Assembly: GCF_001650405.1 (NCBI RefSeq)
Contig: NZ_LWCU01000055.1
Location: 57,927 to 121,926, forward strand
Length of the DNA stretch: 64,000 nt
Reading direction: 5' to 3'
DNA from: Microbacterium sp. H83
Lineage (GTDB): Bacteria > Actinomycetota > Actinomycetes > Actinomycetales > Microbacteriaceae
The notes below the pieces were generated by a model. The model saw only the letters and a program-made list of their open reading frames with translations. It was not told where the DNA came from and made no database searches. Both the position numbers and the translations under genes were made by a program. Shown here in pieces: positions 42,901 to 51,190 of this stretch (its first letter is position 1; each line of letters opens with the position of its first letter).

Positions 42901-43680
42901 TCGGGCGCGGATGAGTCGCAAAGATCGCGTGTCGAAGCTGCCATCGAGATGCTCACGAGCACGGCCGTCCAGATGCAAGCCGTGGAGTGGAAGCCCTGGC
43001 AAACGCGCACTCGGCGCCATCGGCTCCTCGTGCAACCGCTGGTGCAAGATTCGGATGGACGACTCATTGTCAGCCCCCAGTACCTGCTGACCTCCTTTCA
43101 GGTCTACTACCGCCACCTCCTCCAAGGGGTTCTTCCCTGGGCGGGAGACGTTCCTCAGCCTGTCAGCAACGCGCTTGCGGACCGCCGTGCGCGCCGCAAT
43201 ATTCGGTTCGAGAGATTCCTTCAGAACCGGCTAGAGGAACTCGGCTACACCACGGTCGCCCGCGTGAAACCCAACGACCACGCGCGGCTCGGCGTGCCGA
43301 CTCTCACCACCGAGGTCGACCTCGTGTGCGGACGCCCTGGCGATAGCACCATCTGGTTGATCGAGGCGAAGGACCCTGCGTCGGTGCATGGATTCGCTGA
43401 GACGGCGCGACAACTGCGCACCTTCTTCCGCGACCAGGTAGGAGACCGCGGGACCAAGCCCAGCTACACAACTCAGCTCGCCCGCAAGGAGAGCGAACTA
43501 GCGCCCCACGTCGCGAGCATTGCGACGCGTCTCGGGATCGGCGACCCCCCTGACGGCGAGGAGTTTCACCTAAGCACCCTCTTCGTAACCCGAAACCTCA
43601 CTCCGGCAAGCTACGTCGACGAGCAGTTTCAGGTTGAGACGGCGACGGAGTTTCTCGCAGCTCGAGGCCACACACATTAG
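39979..43680 (+). CDS. Giant protein with C-terminal PD-(D/E)XK nuclease motif
   Basis: About 1233 aa from the GTG at 39979; the frame is open from 39733 and ATG at 39808 is possible, so the start is uncertain. Most of it matches nothing I recognise. Near residues 1075-1140 it shows the layout of a PD-(D/E)XK nuclease: a helix with NIRFERFLQNRLEELGY, then TTEVDLVCG (acidic residues at 1112 and 1114), then WLIEAKD (E1129-x-K1131). This is how Mrr/VRR-like restriction nucleases look. No helicase motifs are seen. Base use is lower in G+C than the genome. It lies between two antitoxin homologues. Confidence 0.7.
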   Translation: MSTVQREPDALELALSAYDPDELWTLIFAAATSPGNRHRSVTLGSSFAAALRASAAPAPDEYQPLPSIQALSDLAATTYGIGLEREDFIATDPTRTVFLAVGAEPLRAVPGLTERPVADLTRALRMAEAVDGRLHRRFRFGIANVVNVAMRYGDFCVRHLADAWVPAPDLELNDEVSLPDVEYEATRAFLNLDPLDHIELGEADKRALEWMTNSASRAAFDVESLSSPFERFLRFADTAGGHRWVPPLFIPEIMAHAARELVSALDRDSQARKALRSSCLNQIRQALWRFSHQLIEPPPSSEGAAIPLRGIDVQWLVPVNPSTFIAVSVIYVPDLGASPPPYIGSVELAKQVRAQSGPVPVRMAGGRRGTIKSGAEVIPLTVFAAPGHIAVPQAVGEAKLALEDLTWIAETATSDDDLYAFARDLSAPDFPESFGWEAINYWEPWKANGKSFFKGGVVPNAVYFEAHAGEAEWDRAVELSDLEVALIGVGLPPIRDLRAAEVAPGPVANVAIIAGDPTYDATRGVNTAPSVDGWSLALTEPPVAVARGVLEAASTDHRRFVFDLCGGLIYGFAALGDRWRSAHQAIDVPGYVLYLHVSEAVPGESSGVVTPYLDPHVRAIDEPVNVLWRIDVEGFADSANGDPQAANLLTADAVFDLLRAGGMDVDTAAALRDQWRTAKPFLILEMKQARTTLNHLPDPWRLRPSDESRMVAALGRRLHDAGVQPGEYRADDANRLIREHLAPLALETLTEGIKSHDGSEVVLTGMEQLARVMDSAIHQQDDLSRVAANLSTEWDPLTRTAELSAETLQLRQCNEIVVEAALRILDKPAATKPITPQAWSGLLAAADAYLTATTLSERMYHQVAPAVITLSPMYELTVDDDPHPDASAWGLRNDELTRAAAGIRLHGTQDDDSLQQANEEDHVEDAFQQAWGATSQDMFSTLAALAKWETFEPGRTTAHVTVAEATVWVCDALGSGADESQRSRVEAAIEMLTSTAVQMQAVEWKPWQTRTRRHRLLVQPLVQDSDGRLIVSPQYLLTSFQVYYRHLLQGVLPWAGDVPQPVSNALADRRARRNIRFERFLQNRLEELGYTTVARVKPNDHARLGVPTLTTEVDLVCGRPGDSTIWLIEAKDPASVHGFAETARQLRTFFRDQVGDRGTKPSYTTQLARKESELAPHVASIATRLGIGDPPDGEEFHLSTLFVTRNLTPASYVDEQFQVETATEFLAARGHTH

Positions 43681-43726
43681 ACGACGTGTGAGCGGTGCGC
43701 GCTACGCCGTTGCGTTGCCACGAGCT

Positions 43727-44377
43727 CTATCGCCACTTCTGACCTTCGATAATCCGGGCCAGAGCTGCTACGTCGCCGCCACGCCTGAACCATTCCACAG
43801 GGCTGTGCTGACCGTCGGTGACCATGGTCGACTGCGGCGTCGCCATCAGAGCAGATACCGACATCCATCCCTTGTCTTTTACGATGTCGATGATCTCGGT
43901 TAGGTGCGGTAGGAGTTTCCCCGGCGAGGAGAGGCTGAACTGCCACGACGGAAAACGCCGGGACTGTGCAACATCGACCATGTACAACTCGCCGCGGTCG
44001 GCGGCAGCAAAGAGCGACTCTTCGTCCATATGCAAGAAGCCAGCGGCTGCGGAAGCAGATACGGTCTGGAGCACGCTCGTCAGAAGAGTGCTCGCTACAC
44101 TCGCGAGAAGACCCCCGCGAGCAACTTCGATCGATGTCGCCTCGAGCGACTCTGGCGTGAACGCCTTGGACTGGATGAGATAGCTGACCTCCTGCGGAGT
44201 CAGCTCTTCCTGATCCGCGATCGGTCGCTCTGCGCGGAGCTGGTCAGTCAGCGCTCGAACGATGAAGTCCCCGTCCGCGTTCAACCGGCCGACGGCGTCG
44301 ACGAACGCCGCGATCGCATCGGTGGATGGCTGTGCCTGCCAAGGGCGGGTTCGTGGCTGGCCTTTGGTTTCATCCAT
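43727..44377 (-). CDS. Orphan paralogue of the RES antitoxin
   Basis: A 216-aa protein homologous over its C-terminal 150 residues to the antitoxin at 38893. Both share a helix-turn-helix-like middle (here VSASAAAGFLHMDEESLFAA), then RRFPSWQF (PRWQF in the other), LMATPQ (FMTTPQ), and HSPVEWFRRGGDVAALARII (TPIEWL...). No RES or other toxin gene adjoins; its neighbours are the giant nuclease-like gene and the divergent NACHT gene. It may be a regulator of these. The start at 44377 lacks a clear ribosome-binding site. Confidence 0.65.
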   Translation of the reverse strand: MDETKGQPRTRPWQAQPSTDAIAAFVDAVGRLNADGDFIVRALTDQLRAERPIADQEELTPQEVSYLIQSKAFTPESLEATSIEVARGGLLASVASTLLTSVLQTVSASAAAGFLHMDEESLFAAADRGELYMVDVAQSRRFPSWQFSLSSPGKLLPHLTEIIDIVKDKGWMSVSALMATPQSTMVTDGQHSPVEWFRRGGDVAALARIIEGQKWR

Positions 44378-44659
44378 GTGCGACAGCGTAGATGAGCCTC
44401 CGCTGGAAGGGGAGGTCTCCCGGGGAATCGACGGCGCGCATCCCATAGAGCCGATGACAGTCGGCGAGATCGCAGACGTCGTCTGCTGGGCCCGGGCGCG
44501 CCTGCGGGTCTGGTTGGGGCGCGTTCGCTCGCTACCCAAGAGAACCCCGACGCTATCGAACGCCTCTGCTTGCTTGGTTCAACCGGATGGGAGAACAGCA
44601 CTGGTGCAGAATGTCACTGGAGCGCCTGTTCGGCGTCGACGTTGACCCGGAAGGACTTC
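44378..44659. other. Divergent promoter region between orphan antitoxin and NACHT gene
   Basis: A 282-base gap with no convincing gene. I see no copy of the TGCGTACACGCA motif found before the RES antitoxin. Confidence 0.4.
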
Positions 44660-47392
44660 GTGGGCCACTACAACCTCAACCGAATGGGCTGGCAGCAATT
44701 CGAGCACATGCTCCAGGCGCTCGCGAAGGCTGAGTTGGGCAATGGTGTCAGGCCGTTTGGTTCAGGTAGGGACGCGCAGCGCGACGCTACGTTCGACGGC
44801 CGCGTCGACTTCCCGGTCGGGGCGGGCGCGAAATGGGATGGCTACGGCGTCATTCAAATGAAATACAACGAGAAACCGGTCTCAACGACGGCTGACTGGC
44901 GGTGGTTCCTTGACGAGGTCCGCTCCGAGCTGCGTGGCTGGCTCGTAAAGAAGAGGGTCGGCGAGAAGACGCCGGAGTACCTGCTTTTCTCCACCAACGT
45001 CGTGCTGACCGGGACGAAAGACACTGGCGGTCGTGACCAGTTCGACCAGCTTCTTGCCGCCAACGCAGAAGACTTCGGGCTGCGTGGATGGTACGTGTGG
45101 GACTACGACGAGATTCGCGTCATGCTCGACACCCACACGTCTATTCGACAGCGATACCTAGAGCAGATCGTCACCGGCGACTTTCTTGCGCAAGTCGCCG
45201 AATTGCTCCCCGAGAAGACGGCTCTCGAGGCGGATCGGCTCGCTGGGCACGCCGTCGCCGAGCTGATCAACCGGCAATGGGTTCGAACGGGCGATGCGGG
45301 GTACAACGATGCGTCGAAAGTGACACTCGCGGACATTGCAATCGATCTGCCCTTCACGGCGGGCGTGACCGCGGACGCGGAAGGCCAGTCGCGGAGGATG
45401 ACCGCCGCCGAGACGGTGCGCATCGGCGACCTCCACCTGTCAACCACCGCCGGCCGTGGGCCCCATGGGGTGGTCATCGTCGGAGGCCCGGGTCAGGGCA
45501 AGAGCACGATCGCCCAAGTGATCGCCCACACGTATCGTGTCGCCTTCCTCGCTGACACGAACGTCGAGGAGTACGGCGAGAGGGCTAAGCGCGCCTTCGA
45601 TGGCCTCGACACACGGCTCAGGAAGGCGGGTATCCCGAACCCGCAGAAACGTCGATGGCCGTTCGTGATCGAACTGGCGAAGGCGGGGGCCGTGATCGCA
45701 TCCTCCCCGTCGACGTTTTCGTTGCTCACCTACATCGCCGATTCCATACTGATTCGGGGGAAGAAGTCGGACCCGAGTGCGTTGCTGGACTGGTTGCGCA
45801 CCTGGCCGTCATGCCTCGTGCTCGACGGCCTTGATGAGGTGCCTGACGCGAAGATCCGCAGCCGGCTCATCGAGGCGGTCACAGCGCTGGTGAGCGAGCT
45901 GAGCTCGGAGAAGGCGGACGTGCTCTTCGTCGCCACAACACGCCCACAGGGGTATCGACGGGAGTTCGACGACGCGTTTCCCTGCACGCAGATCACCCTG
46001 TCTGAACTCACCGAGACGGAAGCGATCAGCTACTCGGAAGCTCTCACCGCGTTGCGGGCAGCCAATGATCCAGACCTCGCTGAGCAGGTTGCACAAAGGC
46101 TCATCACGGCGGTCCACGAACGAGTCACGCAACGACTGATGACCACACCGTTGCAGGTGACGATCATGACGGCTCTCGCTGAAGAGGCAGTCGACCTTCC
46201 GACGGATCGATTCGAGCTGTTCGACCGGTACTATCGCGTCGTCTACGACCGTGAACTGGCGAAAAGCGAAGCCTTCACGGAACTGAAGTCGCTGCGCCCC
46301 CACATCGACCATCTTCACGAGCAGGCCGGGCTCAAGTTGCAGGCACGAACTGAGCGACCAGGGAACTCGGACGCTGTCCTCACGAAATCCGAGATCTCGC
46401 GTATTCTTCGCCACCGGCTCAGCTCGGCCGGATTCGAAGAGAGTGAATCGGAGTCGATCGCGACGACCCTCCTCAAACTTTCGACGGAACGACTGGTCAT
46501 GCTCGTCTCTCCGAAGACATCGAAGTACGAGTTCGAAGTGCGATCGTTGCAGGAATATATGGCGGCTCGCGCGATCACCGATGGTGACGAACAGGTCGTC
46601 TTGCAGAACCTGCGCGAACTCGTTCCATCGAGTCACTGGCGCAACACGTGGCTGCTCGCGGCGGGACGCCTGCTGAAGCGTCGAGAGCACCTCATCGATG
46701 ACGTCATCGACATCGTCGTTCGATACGACATTCAATCTGCCGAGTCGCCGATCACAGCCCTCGGCGCGAGCCTCGCTGGCGACCTCTACCTAGACAACTT
46801 CGGGATCGAGTTCCCGGCGACACGACGCAAACTCCTCAGCGCCGCTGTGAACCAGTTCGCAGATCTCGCTGATGGCATGCCGGCCGGCGTTGCGAACCTT
46901 CTGGCGACTGCGTTGGAACAAAGCGAGCGAGAGCACGCCATCGTGCTTGATGCCCTGCACGAGCTCAGCCGCGAGAACCCGTCCAACCTTGCCACCCGCG
47001 CATTGAGCGACAATCGCACCGGTATGTCAGATCTCGCCAAGCAGGCACGAACGACGTTGACCGAGGGTCGGAAGTACATTAGACCCGAACCCGGACCGAT
47101 CCACGCTGATGCGGCGATCCTCGCACGTGCTCTCGCCCGGGCATCCAACCCAGGCGCGGAGGTCCTACTCCTTGTCGAGCAACTGCAGACGCCTGGTGCT
47201 GTCTGGCGGGGACGTTCGCTCGGAGTCTCGGTCGACATGCTGATTGCCCTTGAGAGAGACGCCGCTCGCCCCGCCCTTGCAGCTGCCGCGAAGAGCTTGT
47301 CTCAGAGCAGCCCGGCAAGCGCCGCCCTCAGTATCGAGCTCCTCCGGTTGCACGCCGCGTCGAAGCTTCGAGGCGACACGTTCGCAAAGTAG
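44660..47392 (+). CDS. NACHT-type STAND NTPase with N-terminal Mrr-like nuclease domain
   Basis: A 910-aa protein. Residues 33-68 show the Mrr/PD-(D/E)XK pattern FGSGRDAQRDATFDGR...GVIQMKY (catalytic D and Q66-x-K68). The NACHT ATPase follows, with Walker A GGPGQGKST at about 275 and Walker B CLVLDGLDEVPD at about 385. A helical C-terminus (residues 560-910) is the likely sensor. Bacterial NACHT proteins with nuclease effectors are anti-phage NLR-like defences. The GTG at 44660 has GGAAGGA six bases upstream. Confidence 0.82.
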   Translation: MGHYNLNRMGWQQFEHMLQALAKAELGNGVRPFGSGRDAQRDATFDGRVDFPVGAGAKWDGYGVIQMKYNEKPVSTTADWRWFLDEVRSELRGWLVKKRVGEKTPEYLLFSTNVVLTGTKDTGGRDQFDQLLAANAEDFGLRGWYVWDYDEIRVMLDTHTSIRQRYLEQIVTGDFLAQVAELLPEKTALEADRLAGHAVAELINRQWVRTGDAGYNDASKVTLADIAIDLPFTAGVTADAEGQSRRMTAAETVRIGDLHLSTTAGRGPHGVVIVGGPGQGKSTIAQVIAHTYRVAFLADTNVEEYGERAKRAFDGLDTRLRKAGIPNPQKRRWPFVIELAKAGAVIASSPSTFSLLTYIADSILIRGKKSDPSALLDWLRTWPSCLVLDGLDEVPDAKIRSRLIEAVTALVSELSSEKADVLFVATTRPQGYRREFDDAFPCTQITLSELTETEAISYSEALTALRAANDPDLAEQVAQRLITAVHERVTQRLMTTPLQVTIMTALAEEAVDLPTDRFELFDRYYRVVYDRELAKSEAFTELKSLRPHIDHLHEQAGLKLQARTERPGNSDAVLTKSEISRILRHRLSSAGFEESESESIATTLLKLSTERLVMLVSPKTSKYEFEVRSLQEYMAARAITDGDEQVVLQNLRELVPSSHWRNTWLLAAGRLLKRREHLIDDVIDIVVRYDIQSAESPITALGASLAGDLYLDNFGIEFPATRRKLLSAAVNQFADLADGMPAGVANLLATALEQSEREHAIVLDALHELSRENPSNLATRALSDNRTGMSDLAKQARTTLTEGRKYIRPEPGPIHADAAILARALARASNPGAEVLLLVEQLQTPGAVWRGRSLGVSVDMLIALERDAARPALAAAAKSLSQSSPASAALSIELLRLHAASKLRGDTFAK

Positions 47393-47468
47393 TCACACCG
47401 CCGTCGCGCACGACTCAAGCACAAGCACAGCTGAGAAGCACGCAACGTTCGGCAACTAGAATCATGCC

Positions 47469-47786
47469 GTGACCGCTCAGCCTGCACCGAAGCCTCGGCT
47501 CGGAGGTGCGCTCGAGCGCGGTGCGGCCGAGGAACTTGCCCGCACGCTGCGAGCTGTCGCCGACCCGACTCGCCTGCAGATCTTGAGCATCATTCTGGGA
47601 TCCGCGGACGAACGTGCGACTGTCGGGCAGCTGGCGGACATGCTCGGTTTGCGGCAACCAACGGTGACGCACCACGTCCGGATACTCCTTGATGACGGGT
47701 TCGTCACGAGGGTGCAGGATGGCAAGCTCGGATGGATCTCCGTCCATCCCGAGCGTCGTGCCGCGGTCGAAGATTTTCTCCGATGA
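47469..47786 (+). CDS. arsR: ArsR-family regulator
   Basis: A 105-aa winged-helix repressor: LRAVADPTRLQILSIILGSA opens it and LGLRQPTVTHHVRILLDDGF is the recognition helix. It lacks an ArsR CxC metal-binding pair in the usual helix position, so its arsenite site, if any, lies elsewhere. GTG at 47469 is the only sensible start. Its stop overlaps the ArsC-fusion start (ATGA). It marks the left border of the arsenic island. Confidence 0.83.
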   Translation: MTAQPAPKPRLGGALERGAAEELARTLRAVADPTRLQILSIILGSADERATVGQLADMLGLRQPTVTHHVRILLDDGFVTRVQDGKLGWISVHPERRAAVEDFLR

Positions 47787-48742
47787 GCGAGAAGCACACG
47801 CACCGTGTCGGGCGACCACTCGACGAGCAGGCGGCTCGGGATCGCGCGGTGCAGGTCGCAGTACTCGGTAACCCCGAGACCCTGCGCACCCTGAGCGCCT
47901 TGGCATCCGGTATGCACGAATCTGACCTTGCCGGCGAACTCGGTATCGATTCCACCGGTGTCGATCAAGCGCTCAGGTCATTGCAGATGGCCGGTCTCAT
48001 CCGGCGCGAGAAGAGCGATGCATGGATGCCAACGATCGACGCGTGGGTGCGTTTCGGACGTCTGCTCAGCAGCGATTCTCTGACAGCGGGATCCCCAGAG
48101 AATCCCGTGATGGCGCTTCCTCGTGCGGTTGGCACCGTGGTTGAAGACCTCGCGTATCGCTTCAGTTCTACGTTCAGTCGAGAAACGGTCGCAGGATACG
48201 TCGCTCAAAGCTATCGGCTGCTGAGCCAACGGACGCGGGTCCGTGAGCACCTGTTGACGATGACGGCGCGGTACGCCGCGGACCGCCTAGACGCTCTCGC
48301 CACGGCCCAAGGCCTGGTACTACGGGACACCCCGGAGGTGCTATTCGTCTGCGTGCAGAACGCTGGGAGGTCGCAGATGGCGGGGGCGTTCTTGCGGCAT
48401 TTCGCGGGCGGACGTGTTCACGTGCGCACCGCCGGGTCTGCTCCATCGGACACAGCGCATCCTCGCGTGGCTGCGGCGCTGAGCGAAGTCGGGGTTGAGC
48501 TGTGGGGCGAGTTCCCCAAACCGCTCACGGATGAAGTCGTGCGTGCGGCGGACTACGTCATCACGATGGGGTGCGGCGACTCGTGCCCGATTTTCCCCGG
48601 GCGACGCTACATGGAATGGGATCTCGCCGATCCGCTCGAGCTCGATGATGTCGGTCTTCGCGCCGTGCGTGATGAGGTCCGCTCACGGGTTCTTGACCTT
48701 CTTCAGGAACTGGGCATCGAGGCTCAGGAGGCGAGCCGGTAG
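47783..48742 (+). CDS. arsC: HTH/three-helix-bundle/arsenate reductase fusion
   Basis: A 319-aa three-part protein. Residues 25-100 resemble a degenerate winged helix (ESDLAGELGIDSTGVDQALR). Residues 110-185 form a three-helix bundle (LAYRFSSTFSRETVAGYVAQ). Residues 195-310 are a LMW-phosphatase-fold arsenate reductase with catalytic loop VCVQNAGRSQMAG and the second Cys pair in MGCGDSCPIFPG. It reduces arsenate to arsenite using thiols or thioredoxin. Overlaps the ArsR gene upstream. Confidence 0.88.
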   Translation: MSEKHTHRVGRPLDEQAARDRAVQVAVLGNPETLRTLSALASGMHESDLAGELGIDSTGVDQALRSLQMAGLIRREKSDAWMPTIDAWVRFGRLLSSDSLTAGSPENPVMALPRAVGTVVEDLAYRFSSTFSRETVAGYVAQSYRLLSQRTRVREHLLTMTARYAADRLDALATAQGLVLRDTPEVLFVCVQNAGRSQMAGAFLRHFAGGRVHVRTAGSAPSDTAHPRVAAALSEVGVELWGEFPKPLTDEVVRAADYVITMGCGDSCPIFPGRRYMEWDLADPLELDDVGLRAVRDEVRSRVLDLLQELGIEAQEASR

Positions 48743-49413
48743 CCGGCGACGCGGACAGTTTCGATCAGCGCCTGTGCTGGTGCGAAGGCGGCCAGTCGCG
48801 AGCGGAGTTTTGTCATTGCTACCCGCACTGAGGCGTGGGGATCTTCGAGGTCGGATCCGAAGGAAAGTGCTAGAGCGTCGATGCTCACACTGTCTGGGTA
48901 GGCGCGGATGATCTGATGCAGCAGCTCGAATTCTCGTGCGGGTAGCAGCAGCGCGTGATCTTGCCAGCGCAGGCTTCTGTGCGAGACGTCGAGCGTCAAT
49001 TCCCCGATACGCAGTGTGCGATCTGGAGGGGCGGATCGTGGATGCAGCCGTGACACTTCGCGCAGTCGGTCCGGGGTGACGGGGAGTCGGACGGTACCGC
49101 GCACTCCGGCACTCATCGCCGCTGCGATTGTCGCGGTTTCCGTCGCATCGGAGATACCCAGGAATAGGGCACCGTCGCACACGGGACCCGCGATCTGGAT
49201 GATCGCGGCGAGCTTCTCGAATGGTTCTCCGCTGCCGAGGACGAGGGATGCGTGATGGTCGTGCGCGAGGTCAGCGAGCGCTTCGACGACTTCTGCGTGG
49301 ACGGTAACGGGGACTCCCGCATGGCGGAACTCGGCAAAGCTCCCGCGCAGTACGTCGGGTCCGCGTCCGTGGAGCACGAACCGCGGGTTCCCATCCCTGC
49401 CGGTGTCGGTCAT
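48724..49413 (-). CDS. Winged-helix regulator with pseudo-receiver, linked to pst
   Basis: A 229-aa protein. The C-terminal 100 residues are an OmpR/PhoB-type DNA-binding domain ([41 protein letters not shown]). The N-terminal 120 residues have receiver-like spacing but lack the phosphoacceptor Asp ([10 protein letters not shown] stands where LVLLDxxxP is expected). It overlaps pstB by four bases at its start, so it is the last gene of the pst operon, and it runs convergent into arsC with a 19-base overlap. It may tune pst without a kinase. Confidence 0.8.
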   Translation of the reverse strand: MTDTGRDGNPRFVLHGRGPDVLRGSFAEFRHAGVPVTVHAEVVEALADLAHDHHASLVLGSGEPFEKLAAIIQIAGPVCDGALFLGISDATETATIAAAMSAGVRGTVRLPVTPDRLREVSRLHPRSAPPDRTLRIGELTLDVSHRSLRWQDHALLLPAREFELLHQIIRAYPDSVSIDALALSFGSDLEDPHASVRVAMTKLRSRLAAFAPAQALIETVRVAGYRLAS

Positions 49414-50273
49414 CCGAATCGTCCGCTGATGTAGTCCTCGGTCCGCTGGTCTTGTGGCTGTTCGAAGATGTTGCGGGTGAGGTCGTATTCGACGAGCACG
49501 CCGGTGCGGTCACCGGTGCTCTCGTCGGCGAGGGCGGTGAAGAATGCGGTGCGATCGGCCACGCGCGCTGCCTGCTGCATGTTGTGGGTGACGATGATGA
49601 TCGTGTAGTCCTTGCGAAGCTCGTGCATGAGGTCTTCGATCCGAGACGTGGCGATCGGGTCAAGGGCGGAGCAGGGCTCGTCCATCAGGATCACGTCGGG
49701 TTGTACAGCGATCGTCCGCGCGATGCACAGGCGCTGCTGTTGACCGCCGGAGAGGCCGAACGCGGATTGCTTGAGCTTGTCCTTCACTTCGCCCCAGAGG
49801 GCGGAGCGGGTCAGTGCCTCTTCGACGAGGTCGTCCATGTTGTCGACTTTCATCCCGGTGACCCTAGGGCCGTAGGCGATGTTGTCGTAGATCGATTTCG
49901 GGAACGGGTTGGGCTTTTGGAACACCATGCCGATCCGCCGACGGACCTCGATCGGATCCACGGCTTTGGCGTAGATGTCCTCGTCTTGGAAGAGGACGGT
50001 GCCTTCCACGCGGGCACCGTCGACGAGGTCGTTCATGCGGTTCAGGGAGCGCAGCAGCGTTGATTTTCCGCATCCGGAGGGGCCGATGAGCGCGGTGATC
50101 TCGTTACGCCCGAACTCGAGGTTGACGCCGGTCACGGCCCGGAACTCGCCGTAGTACACGTTGACGTCTTCGCAGCGGATCAGGCCACTGGGGGTGGCGG
50201 CGAGCCGTCGTGTTTCGGCGGCATGGAAGTTCGTGTGCGTCGCTGTCGCGGCGCTGCCTGTGGGAGTGCTCAT
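49410..50273 (-). CDS. pstB: Phosphate ABC transporter ATPase
   Basis: A 287-aa ATP-binding subunit of the high-affinity phosphate importer. Walker [22 protein letters not shown]-loop [15 protein letters not shown], signature [15 protein letters not shown], Walker [14 protein letters not shown] and switch IVTHNMQQA are all complete. The first 30 residues are a non-conserved leader. In the arsenic island, a phosphate-selective Pst pump would keep phosphate uptake going while excluding arsenate. Confidence 0.97.
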   Translation of the reverse strand: MSTPTGSAATATHTNFHAAETRRLAATPSGLIRCEDVNVYYGEFRAVTGVNLEFGRNEITALIGPSGCGKSTLLRSLNRMNDLVDGARVEGTVLFQDEDIYAKAVDPIEVRRRIGMVFQKPNPFPKSIYDNIAYGPRVTGMKVDNMDDLVEEALTRSALWGEVKDKLKQSAFGLSGGQQQRLCIARTIAVQPDVILMDEPCSALDPIATSRIEDLMHELRKDYTIIIVTHNMQQAARVADRTAFFTALADESTGDRTGVLVEYDLTRNIFEQPQDQRTEDYISGRFG

Positions 50274-50275
50274 GG

Positions 50276-51190
50276 TTACCACCGTTTCTGGAACTTGTTG
50301 CGGATGAAGATCGCGAGCGCGTTCATCAGGATGAGGACGGCGAGCAGCAGGATGCTGGTGGCGCCGGCGAGTTCGTGGAAGCCTTCTTGCGGGCGGCCGG
50401 TCCAGTTGAAGATCTGGATCGGCAGCGTGGTGTAGCCGCTGAGGAGCCCGTTCGGGTCGAAGGTGATGTACACCAGCGCGCCGAGCACGAGCAGCGGGGC
50501 GGCCTCCCCGAGTGCGCGGGAGAGCGCGAGGATGGAGCCGGTTGCGATCCCGGGAACGGATGCGGGGAGCACTTGTCTCCACGTGGTCTGCCATTGTGTG
50601 GCGCCGAGTGCGAGAGATCCGTCGCGAATCTCTCGCGGGACCGCGCGCAGTGCTTCTCTGGTCGCGATGATGATCACCGGCAGGATGAGCAGTGTCAGGG
50701 CGAACGCCCCGCCGATGACGATGTTCTTGTTGGTGACGCCGAGCATCGAGAGGAACGCGAGCGCGAGGAGCCCGTACACGATCGAGGGCACTGCGGCGAG
50801 GTTCTGCACGTTGAGTTCGATGAACCGGTTGAACCACCGCTTCCGGTCGGCGAACTCTTCCAGGTGCACGGCGGCGGCGATCCCGAGCGGGAGTGTCATC
50901 ACGGCGGTCGCACCGATCGCCCACACGGATCCGAGGATGGCGGGCCGGGCTCCGGCCTCGTCGGGGTCGGCGGAGGGGAAGTTGAACAGCAGCGCCGTGG
51001 AGAGCTTGTTCTGCCCGGTGAGGAAGATCGTGATCAGAAGGGTGATGAGCACCGCGAACGCGACGAACAGGGAGAGCCACAACAGCAGCAGGAACGCCAG
51101 TGCGCTCGGGCGCATCTCACCGTTGCGGCCGGTCGCGATGGGGGCCGAAGCGCGCAACGGCTGCGTCGCGGTCGTCGAGGTGGGGGACAT
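50276..51190 (-). CDS. pstA: Phosphate ABC transporter permease
   Basis: A 304-aa protein with six TM segments. [33 protein letters not shown] and [20 protein letters not shown] (EAA loop) are PstA hallmarks. It starts at the base where pstC ends (ATGA overlap) and lies two bases before pstB. Confidence 0.95.
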   Translation of the reverse strand: MSPTSTTATQPLRASAPIATGRNGEMRPSALAFLLLLWLSLFVAFAVLITLLITIFLTGQNKLSTALLFNFPSADPDEAGARPAILGSVWAIGATAVMTLPLGIAAAVHLEEFADRKRWFNRFIELNVQNLAAVPSIVYGLLALAFLSMLGVTNKNIVIGGAFALTLLILPVIIIATREALRAVPREIRDGSLALGATQWQTTWRQVLPASVPGIATGSILALSRALGEAAPLLVLGALVYITFDPNGLLSGYTTLPIQIFNWTGRPQEGFHELAGATSILLLAVLILMNALAIFIRNKFQKRW

